Shown here: positions 57,003-64,000 of the stretch, one piece after another
Position numbering within the stretch: the first letter of the stretch is position 1
Layout of the letters: the number at the start of each line of letters is the position of its first letter
Assembly (NCBI GenBank): GCA_902524805.1
Contig: CABZES010000002.1
Span: 1 to 64,000 of the forward strand
Source of the DNA: an uncultured SAR86 cluster bacterium
GTDB lineage: Bacteria; Pseudomonadota; Gammaproteobacteria; Magnimaribacterales; AG-339-G14
DNA: 64,000 nt
Direction: 5' to 3'
The notes under the pieces: generated by a model
The model's input: the letters and a program-made list of their open reading frames with translations, nothing else
The model's database searches: none
Told to the model about the DNA's origin: nothing
Program-made: the position numbers and the translations under genes

Positions 57003-58055
57003 TCAAGGCTTATGAGGAGCTTTTAGATACTCTTTAGATTGCATTTCAATAAGCCTACTTACTGTTCTTTTATACTTCTCAAGCAGTTTATTATTTGTAT
57101 ACAAACTAGGAAAATCTGTTTCTGAAGAAACGATAACCTTTACTCTTCTGTCGTAACATTCATCTATTAGACTTATGAATCGTCTTGCCTGATCATCGGA
57201 TTTAATAATTGGAATATTGGATATTAAAATATTATGAAATTCTTTCGCGAGCTCAATGAAGTCAGCTGAACTTCTAGGAGACGAGCAAATATCTCTGAAA
57301 TCAAACCAAATTGTTCCTTCAGTGCTTTTAATAATATTTATCTCTCGCTCCAATATTTTAATAGAACCTTCATAGGTCTTTTTTGATTTCGACAAAACTT
57401 CAAATGCATTCTTCATACTTAGGTCTGATTCGTCTCCTAAAGGCATAAAAGATAGTTTTGTTTTTTCTAATGTTCTTAGACGATAATCACTTTCAGAATT
57501 TAAAAAATAAATTTCACAATTATTTTCTATAGATTCTATTGCTGGAAGAAATAGTTTTCTTTGAAGGCCATTAGCATATAAATCTTTAGGTTCTATGTTT
57601 GACGTTGTAATTAGACAGACACCAGAGGCAAAAAGCTCAGTCATGAATTTGCCTAAGAGCATTGCGTCTCCTATGTCTTCAACAAAGAATTCATCAAAAC
57701 AAAGAACTTTATATTTCTTAGCGAGTTCTTTTACGACCTTTTTAATAGGGTCTTTTTGACCTACTAGAGCATGCAGATCATTATGAAGGTTATTCATGAA
57801 CCGGTGAAAATGAAGCCTTATTTTTTTCTTTGTCTTTAAATTATCAAAGAAAAGATCCATTATAAAAGTTTTTCCTCTTCCTACTTCTCCATGCACGTAA
57901 AGACTTTTTATATTTTGATTCTTTCTGAAACTAAAAATTTTTTTTGGTTTATCTATCTCCTCGATACGAGTTTCTAGTTTTTCTATTAATGAGATCTGAA
58001 AATTATCCAGCTCTATTTTTCCGTCTTCAACGGATTTTAGATAAGATTTTTTCAG
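57003..58055 (-). CDS. zapE: Cell division protein ZapE (AFG1-like ATPase), full length from putative CTG start
   Basis: Track ORF begins at an internal GTG (57896) within ..SLYVHGEVGRGKTF; frame stays open upstream and encodes LKKSYLKSVEDGKIELDNFQISLIEKLETRIEEIDKPKKIFSFRKNQNIKSLYVHGEVGRGKT, matching the normal ZapE N-terminal layout; first plausible start is CTG at 58055 overlapping upstream TGA. Confidence 0.85.
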   Translation of the reverse strand: MKKSYLKSVEDGKIELDNFQISLIEKLETRIEEIDKPKKIFSFRKNQNIKSLYVHGEVGRGKTFIMDLFFDNLKTKKKIRLHFHRFMNNLHNDLHALVGQKDPIKKVVKELAKKYKVLCFDEFFVEDIGDAMLLGKFMTELFASGVCLITTSNIEPKDLYANGLQRKLFLPAIESIENNCEIYFLNSESDYRLRTLEKTKLSFMPLGDESDLSMKNAFEVLSKSKKTYEGSIKILEREINIIKSTEGTIWFDFRDICSSPRSSADFIELAKEFHNILISNIPIIKSDDQARRFISLIDECYDRRVKVIVSSETDFPSLYTNNKLLEKYKRTVSRLIEMQSKEYLKAPHKP

Positions 58056-58339
58056 TTTACGCTTTTATGAACTGTTATTTGGGGAGCACCATCTAAAAAA
58101 GGAGCCAATGCCATCCCTAAAGTAGCAAAGTGTTCTGTTTGGGTATGATTTGCATGTGCTTCTTCTGATTGATAAAGCTCAATCATCATTATTGTTAAAG
58201 GGTCTTCAGTTTCATGCATTTCATAATAAAAACAATCTGGCTCATTGCTTGCAACTGCTTCAACCAATTTTCCCATTGCTTCAATAAAATTATCTCTTTC
58301 CCCATCTTTAATTTTTAATTTAGCTATTGCTCCAATCAT
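58052..58339 (-). CDS. Antibiotic biosynthesis monooxygenase (ABM) domain protein
   Basis: MIGAIAKLKIKDGERDNFIEAMGKLVEAVASNEPDCFYYEMHE; start at 58339 after gaggga SD. Confidence 0.88.
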   Translation of the reverse strand: MIGAIAKLKIKDGERDNFIEAMGKLVEAVASNEPDCFYYEMHETEDPLTIMMIELYQSEEAHANHTQTEHFATLGMALAPFLDGAPQITVHKSVN

Positions 58340-58411
58340 TTTTTCCCTCTTTTTGTTATTATAAATTTTAAACCTTTTAAGTATAAACATTATTCAGTGT
58401 TGGAGAAAACT

Positions 58412-59026
58412 ATGATTAAAATTTGGGGAACTGAGGCATCTAGAGCATTAAGGCCTATTTGGACAGCAGAAGAAATGGGCTTAGATTATGAATTAACGAT
58501 GATGCCATTTCCACCAAGAGTCTTTATGAAAGAATATTTAGATGTAAATATGCTTGGGACTATTCCTTATTTAACCGATGGTGATGTAAAAATGACTGAA
58601 TCGGTAGCAATGTCTCAGTATTTAGTAGAAAAATATGGTCCTACTGATATTAGAGTTATGCCAGATGAACAAGATTATCCTTCATATTTGAACTGGCTTT
58701 ATCATTCAGATGCGACATTAACTTTTCCTCAAACAGTTGTTCTAAGGTATAAGTTACAGGAGCCAGGTGTTGCAGATGCAGCAGTCGAAGGTTATAGCAG
58801 ATGGTTCGTTTCTAGGTGCAAGTTACTTGAAACAGCTTTAGGAGATAGAGAATATTTATGTTCAAACCGTTTTACTATTGCCGATATTTGCGTAAGTTAT
58901 GCTTTTGTTGTCGCAGAATCATTAGGTATCCATCAGGCATTTAAACCAAACATTAAAAGATACACCGATATGCTTTTTGAAAGAGATGCGTTTAAAAAAT
59001 CAAAAGCATTCAAATTTGAAGAATGA
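58412..59026 (+). CDS. Glutathione S-transferase family protein
   Basis: Thioredoxin-like N-terminus, GTIPYLTDGDVKMTESVAMSQYLVEKYG, FTIADICVSYAF. Confidence 0.9.
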   Translation: MIKIWGTEASRALRPIWTAEEMGLDYELTMMPFPPRVFMKEYLDVNMLGTIPYLTDGDVKMTESVAMSQYLVEKYGPTDIRVMPDEQDYPSYLNWLYHSDATLTFPQTVVLRYKLQEPGVADAAVEGYSRWFVSRCKLLETALGDREYLCSNRFTIADICVSYAFVVAESLGIHQAFKPNIKRYTDMLFERDAFKKSKAFKFEE

Positions 59027-59032
59027 ATAAGT

Positions 59033-60031
59033 ATGGAAATTAAAGAAAATTTATTTAAGTCTGATAGACACAATTCATTTTATTTATCATCGGGCCCGGA
59101 AGAGGGCGAGTTAATTATCATGACTCATGGTTGGCCAGAGCTATCACTAAGTTGGAGACACCAGTTAAAATTTTTAGGAGAACTTGGATATCACGTTGTG
59201 GCCCCAGATATGAGAGGTTACGGTAGATCTTCTGTTTACAAAGATCATGAAGCATATTCTCAAAGAGAAATAAACCTAGATATGGTTGAGTTATTTACTT
59301 CTTTGGGAAAGAAAGAAGCAATTTGGATAGGGCATGACTGGGGTTCTCCAGTTGCATGGAATATGGCACTTCATCATCCAGATAAAGTTAAAGCAGTTTG
59401 TAGCCTATGTGTGCCGCTTGGTTTTGGCGAACATCCTGAAAATTTAATGAATACTGTAAATAGAGAAATTTATCCTGTAGAAGAATATCCTGCTGGACAA
59501 TGGGATTATCAGTTTCATTACTATGAAAATTTCGATGATGCTCAAAAAGAAATGGATGAAGACCCATACAAATTAGTAAAAATTTTATTTAGAAAGGGTG
59601 ATCCAATGGGACTAGGACTGCCAGCTAGAACCTCCTTAACAAGAAAAAACAAAGGGTGGTTTGCTGAGTTTGGAGGAATTCCTGACTTTCCAATAGACGA
59701 AGAAATGATATCAGAAGAAGAGGCGAGGACCTTTGCAAAATATTTAACTGAAAACACCTTTTTTGGACCCAACTCATGGTATGTAAATGGTGAAGACAAC
59801 CAAAAATTTAACAAAACTATTAATGATCAAACTTTAGAAATGCCAGCCTTATTTGTTCACGCAACTTACGATTACGTCTGTGATACAACTTCTTCACCAA
59901 AATTTGCTGCTCCAATGAGAGAGGCTTGTAAAAATTTAACTGAAAAGAGGATTGATTGCGGTCATTGGATGGCACAAGAAAAACCTGACGAGTTAAATTT
60001 AATTATTAAAAATTGGCTTTCTGAAATTTAA
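59033..60031 (+). CDS. Alpha/beta hydrolase, epoxide-hydrolase-like
   Basis: MTHGWPELSLSWRHQL, APDMRGYGRS, WIGHDWGSPVAW, DCGHWMAQEKPDE. Confidence 0.9.
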   Translation: MEIKENLFKSDRHNSFYLSSGPEEGELIIMTHGWPELSLSWRHQLKFLGELGYHVVAPDMRGYGRSSVYKDHEAYSQREINLDMVELFTSLGKKEAIWIGHDWGSPVAWNMALHHPDKVKAVCSLCVPLGFGEHPENLMNTVNREIYPVEEYPAGQWDYQFHYYENFDDAQKEMDEDPYKLVKILFRKGDPMGLGLPARTSLTRKNKGWFAEFGGIPDFPIDEEMISEEEARTFAKYLTENTFFGPNSWYVNGEDNQKFNKTINDQTLEMPALFVHATYDYVCDTTSSPKFAAPMREACKNLTEKRIDCGHWMAQEKPDELNLIIKNWLSEI

Positions 60032-60081
60032 TTAAATTTATGCCAATTCAAAAAACTTTGTCTTTAAAAAATAACTAGGAT

Positions 60082-60954
60082 TTAGTTTTTTTTGGGCGGA
60101 AGAGGAATCAATATTGAAGTTTTATTTATGTAATTTATGTAGGCAGGATCGTCTTTCCATTTCTTATATCCTCTGGCTTCTAGCATCGAAATGCCACTTA
60201 CTTTGGTTAAGAGAAATATTACAAAAATAGGAGATATTAAAGCTGTTAATTGCCAGCCACTTAAAACTGGGAATGCAATTACCGCTATACCTATCCACAA
60301 TACCATTTCACCAAAATAATTTGGATGACGCGACCACTTCCAAAGACCTTCAGTAATGAAATTATTTTCATTAGCCGGATTGTCTTTAAAATTTGTTTTT
60401 TGTTGATCTGCTATTACTTCAATAGAGAAGCCAAGAATCCAAATCAAAGCTCCAATTACAGCAAAAACATCAATAGCAATTTTCAACTCAGATGTTATTG
60501 CTGCAAGAGCCATTGCCAAAGTAAGAAAAACCCATAAACCCTGGATTGTCCAAGTCATAAGAAACCACCAAAAGTCTTTTTTCATCTGATCAAATCTTCC
60601 ATCACTGCCTGCTTTTTTGACTCTGATAAATAAAAAAGAGCCAAGACGAAATGCCCAAATCCAAACCAGTAAAGTTAATAAAATGTCTCTAAGTGATATA
60701 TCAACAGTAAAAAGAATAGCTAAGAGAGTTACAGAGATATAAGTCAATGAACCAGTTAGATCAAAATAATGTTCTGTTACAAAAACATAAGAAGGAATAA
60801 ATACCAACCACTGTGCTAAAAAAACCATAAAGCAACAAAGGTAAATTAGCGAAATGCCAGAAATATAAACTCCTCCTTGATTAATACCTAAAGCAACTAA
60901 GCTTGCTAATAAAATACTAATGAATATTGATGGAATGGTGATTTTTTTTGACAT
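60082..60954 (-). CDS. DUF1295 / steroid 5-alpha-reductase-like membrane protein
   Basis: Multi-TM; RLGSFLFIRVKKAGSDGRFD, GLWKWSRHPNYFGEMVLWIGI. Confidence 0.9.
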   Translation of the reverse strand: MSKKITIPSIFISILLASLVALGINQGGVYISGISLIYLCCFMVFLAQWLVFIPSYVFVTEHYFDLTGSLTYISVTLLAILFTVDISLRDILLTLLVWIWAFRLGSFLFIRVKKAGSDGRFDQMKKDFWWFLMTWTIQGLWVFLTLAMALAAITSELKIAIDVFAVIGALIWILGFSIEVIADQQKTNFKDNPANENNFITEGLWKWSRHPNYFGEMVLWIGIAVIAFPVLSGWQLTALISPIFVIFLLTKVSGISMLEARGYKKWKDDPAYINYINKTSILIPLPPKKN

Positions 60955-61032
60955 GTAAAGCTTTTATAATTTGATGTAGAATTTCCCCTTAAAAGATATT
61001 AACCTAATATTTTAAAACTAGGGAGTAAAAAT

Positions 61033-62178
61033 ATGAAATCACCAATATGTGAAATGCTAGGGGCTGAGTTTCCCTTAGTGGCTTTTAGTCACTGTAAAGA
61101 CGTTGTAGTTGCTGTTTCTAAAGCAGGAGGAGTCGGAGTTCTTGGAGCAGTCGGGATGTCTCCTGAAACATTAGAGCAAGAATTAAATTGGATTGATGAA
61201 AGAATTGATGGAAAGCCATATGGAGTTGATGTATTGATTCCAAACAAAATGCTGGGAAAAGGTGAAGAATTTAATGCTCAAAAATTAGTTGATATGATTC
61301 CTCAAGAATATAGAGACTTCAGAACAGATGTTTTAAAAAATCATGATATCGATGCCCCTGAACTTAGAGAGAGTGAAGGAGATATTCCTGCATCTGGATT
61401 TGCACAAAATACTGCTGATCAAGGCGCTAAAGCTTTATTAGATGTAGCTTTTTCTCATCCTATAAAATTAATAGCCAATGCTCTTGGAGTACCGCCAGAA
61501 TGGATGGTTAAAATGGGTAAAGACAATGATGTGAAGGTTGCAGCTCTTTTAGGAACTAAAGAGCATGCTATTGCTCAAGTAAAAGCAGGCGTTGATATTT
61601 TAGTGGTTTCAGGAACAGAAGCAGGGGGACACTGCGGAAGTGTTTCTACCATGGTTTTAGTGCCCGAAGTTCATAGAGCAATTCAGCCTTATGGAGACGT
61701 GCCGATTTTAGCGGCTGGTGGAATTGTAACTGGAGAGCAAATGGCCGCTTCCATGGTAATGGGCGCCTCTGGGGTTTGGACAGCATCTGTTTGGTTAACT
61801 ACAGCGGAAGCAGAAACTCATCCAATAGTTAAAGAAAAAATGCTTCAAGCAAGTTCTAGCGATACAGTTAGATCCAGAAGTAGAACTGGAAAACACTCTA
61901 GACAACTTAAATCCTCTTGGACAGATGCATGGGAGTCCGAAAGTGCTCCAGAGCCTTTGCCAATGCCTCTTCAACCAATGGTTGCTGAACCAGCTTTAGC
62001 TAAAGTCAATCAACTTGCAGAGGGCGGCCATGACGGTGCTGTTAATTTAGCAACATACTGGGTTGGTCAAGGAGTAGGGCTTATGACGGAAAGTCTATCT
62101 GCTGGAACTGTGGTTCAAGAATTCAAGCAGGATTTTATAAATGCTTACGAAAGATTTGAAGGTTTTTTAAAAGACTAG
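61033..62178 (+). CDS. Nitronate monooxygenase family protein
   Basis: MLGAEFPLVAFSH, VSGTEAGGHCG, PILAAGGIVTGEQMAASMVMGASGVWTASVWL. Confidence 0.88.
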   Translation: MKSPICEMLGAEFPLVAFSHCKDVVVAVSKAGGVGVLGAVGMSPETLEQELNWIDERIDGKPYGVDVLIPNKMLGKGEEFNAQKLVDMIPQEYRDFRTDVLKNHDIDAPELRESEGDIPASGFAQNTADQGAKALLDVAFSHPIKLIANALGVPPEWMVKMGKDNDVKVAALLGTKEHAIAQVKAGVDILVVSGTEAGGHCGSVSTMVLVPEVHRAIQPYGDVPILAAGGIVTGEQMAASMVMGASGVWTASVWLTTAEAETHPIVKEKMLQASSSDTVRSRSRTGKHSRQLKSSWTDAWESESAPEPLPMPLQPMVAEPALAKVNQLAEGGHDGAVNLATYWVGQGVGLMTESLSAGTVVQEFKQDFINAYERFEGFLKD

Positions 62179-62711
62179 GTTGAGTGAAATCCTGACCAGA
62201 AAACTTTTTTAACCATTCGTTCTTGTGGAGAGAGAATTTGTATTCCAAATTCCTCTCTAAGGTCGCATATTTTTCTATCTAAAAAATTTTCCGGATGTTT
62301 AAAAGGCCATTTTTTTTTCATTTTTCTTGTATTTTTAAAAGCAATCTTTATTTTGGTAGGAATTACGTTTTTGTATAATTTTAAAAATCCGATTACACCA
62401 AGTTCTTTAAACAATTTCTTAGTTAAATCTTTTAATTCTGGAAGCCTCGCATAGGAAGCTAAATAACTTAACTTATAACTACATCCCAAACCGAGCCATG
62501 TATCCAGAAGTGCTTCTTCTTCAAGTGAGGTATCTAGACCAAAAATGACATGAGAAGCGTCATGGTCTCTTATCAAAGTAGATTCATTATTAGGTTCTTT
62601 TAAAGGTATTTTGCCATTAGCAACTAAGTAATCTTCGTAAACTTTAATGCCTTCTCTTAGAGTTAAGTCACAATCTTGATTTTGATAAATTAACATTAAT
62701 GGTTCCACCAA
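62175..62711 (-). CDS. Coq4-like protein (putative)
   Basis: RDHDASHVIFGLDTSLEEEALLDTWLG: HDxxH motif resembling Coq4; overall helical. Confidence 0.55.
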   Translation of the reverse strand: MVEPLMLIYQNQDCDLTLREGIKVYEDYLVANGKIPLKEPNNESTLIRDHDASHVIFGLDTSLEEEALLDTWLGLGCSYKLSYLASYARLPELKDLTKKLFKELGVIGFLKLYKNVIPTKIKIAFKNTRKMKKKWPFKHPENFLDRKICDLREEFGIQILSPQERMVKKVFWSGFHST

Positions 62712-63454
62712 GCCTGGTCTGAAAAGGCTCTAATATCAATTTCATGAGTCCAAGTATTTTTTTTCTGCTTTGCTATGAACAAATAAGTCTCAGCTACTTC
62801 TTCAGGTAATATCATGCCATCTTCACCTTTTTGTTCTTTAAATTTTTCAAAAAGTTCTGGACCAAGCATTTTTCCTAGAGTATCAGGAGCATTTACTGCG
62901 CCATCAATTATTATGTGAGCAACGTGAATGCCATATTCTGAAAATTCAGCATTAAGTGATTGGCAAAGCATTCTTCTTCCACCCATTGCAGCAGCATGAG
63001 AGTGTTGACCCTTATTACCTCGGACTGCAGACGTAGCCGAAGTTACAATAATATTTCCTGACTGCCTTTCTTTCATTCTAGGAGTCAAAACTTGAGCAAG
63101 CCTGAATAAACCAAAAGTAGCCATTCTCCATCCCATTTCAAAAGCTTTATAACTTGTTTCAGCTAAAGCTCTATCTCCAATTTGTGCACCAATGTTATAA
63201 ATGACAGTATCAATAGGACCAATATCGGATTCAATTTTAGTAACCAATTCTTCAATCGAGTTTTCCTCTATAACATTTAATAAAGAACCGGAAGCATCTC
63301 CACCGGAATCCTTAATTTCACCTATTAATTTGTTTAAACCCTCTTCATCGGTTCTTCTTGCTAGATAAGCATAGAAACCATCAGCAGCAAATTTTTTAGC
63401 AACAGTCCCTCCAATTCCTGCACCTGCGCCAATGACTAAACAAACTTTTTTCAT
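62696..63454 (-). CDS. Short-chain dehydrogenase/reductase
   Basis: GAGAGIGGTVAKKFA, YNIGAQIG; catalytic region atypical (SATSAVRGNKGQHSHAAAMGGRRML). Confidence 0.88.
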   Translation of the reverse strand: MKKVCLVIGAGAGIGGTVAKKFAADGFYAYLARRTDEEGLNKLIGEIKDSGGDASGSLLNVIEENSIEELVTKIESDIGPIDTVIYNIGAQIGDRALAETSYKAFEMGWRMATFGLFRLAQVLTPRMKERQSGNIIVTSATSAVRGNKGQHSHAAAMGGRRMLCQSLNAEFSEYGIHVAHIIIDGAVNAPDTLGKMLGPELFEKFKEQKGEDGMILPEEVAETYLFIAKQKKNTWTHEIDIRAFSDQAWWNH

Positions 63455-63458
63455 TTCC

Positions 63459-64000
63459 TTATTTATGAGTCAAAGAAACTAGACCCTGTAGCTTGCCCGA
63501 TTTCATTTCGTCTAATGTTCTAGTAGCTTCAGAAACATCTCTTGATTCAACTTCAACAGACTCAATTTTACCTGTTGAGACCAACTTCATTAAATCTCTC
63601 ATCTCATTTAAACTTCCAACATAAGATCCCATCAATTTTTTCTCAGTAAGCGTAAGAAGAGGCAAAGGAATTGTCATTTGTCCACCAAATAGACCCACTA
63701 CAACTTGCTTACCTCCTTTACTAAGACATTGATAACCTAAATTTACCGAAGCTTCTGCTCCAACAAAATCTACTATCGCTTTAGCTCCACCTCCGGTAGC
63801 CTCTATGATTTGTTTAGCCGCGTCTTCGGATAAAGAATTTATAGTTAAAGAGGCTCCCAAATCGCTTGCTACTTTTAGTTTTTCGTCATCTATGTCTATA
63901 ACTATTGGATTTATTCCGTAAGCAGCTCTAGCAATTTTTAATGCTAATAATCCTAGGCCGCCAGCACTAACGATTATTAAGGAATTATCATGAGGATAAG
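63459..64000 (-). CDS. Zn-type MDR alcohol dehydrogenase, C-terminal part (5' truncated by window edge)
   Basis: Frame open to window end: PHDNSLIIVSAGGLGLLALKIARAAYGINPIVIDIDDEKLKVASDLGAS..., DFVGAEASVNLGYQCLSKGGKQVVVGLFGG. Confidence 0.88.
   Translation of the reverse strand, partial: YPHDNSLIIVSAGGLGLLALKIARAAYGINPIVIDIDDEKLKVASDLGASLTINSLSEDAAKQIIEATGGGAKAIVDFVGAEASVNLGYQCLSKGGKQVVVGLFGGQMTIPLPLLTLTEKKLMGSYVGSLNEMRDLMKLVSTGKIESVEVESRDVSEATRTLDEMKSGKLQGLVSLTHK

Noticed and set aside
58340-58411. TATAAT-like box in the divergent ABM/GST gap
   Set aside because: Plausible position but no convincing -35; a chance match is likely in this base composition.
1-64000. CRISPR arrays, rRNA/tRNA genes, transposons, prophage or defence islands
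   Set aside because: Looked for repeats, hallmark proteins and clover-leaf-like intergenic regions by eye; none seen. A tRNAscan/Infernal run would be needed for a firm negative.

Overview
AT-rich, densely packed bacterial chromosomal segment. Its synteny blocks are typical of a gammaproteobacterium: rpoH-thiS-thiG-trmB-rdgB-metW-metX-yggT-proC-yggS, and folA-thyA-lgt-TauE/NRDE-rppH. The streamlined, overlapping gene style suggests a marine SAR86-like lineage; this is inference, and no search was run. About 75 genes were recognised. I saw no rRNA, tRNA, CRISPR array, transposase, phage or recognisable defence system. Accessory blocks: (i) ~2-9.5 kb and ~58-64 kb, oxidoreductase/hydrolase-rich (Baeyer-Villiger-type monooxygenase, three SxxK serine hydrolases, VOC, MDR/SDR dehydrogenases, GST, epoxide-hydrolase-like, nitronate monooxygenases); (ii) rmlBDAC plus one GT2 glycosyltransferase; (iii) a c-di-GMP/phosphorelay cluster (EAL, DHp-REC-GGDEF, REC, hybrid kinase with two REC domains); (iv) a TakP-like TRAP transporter split across both strands around an M19 dipeptidase; (v) a DUF3450-ExbB-ExbB-ExbD-TonB-TPR energy-transduction operon. 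I do not see a clear, completely novel system. The most useful observations are features the ORF track misses: a ~100-aa membrane protein gene broken by one frame change at a 10-base homopolymer (30174-30475), a full-length zapE that seems to begin at a non-canonical CTG overlapping the upstream stop (CTGA, 58055), a 31-aa membrane micro-ORF with a strong Shine-Dalgarno (7507-7602), a DHp-REC-GGDEF protein without a kinase catalytic domain, and a DUF1330-like domain set between two membrane helices.
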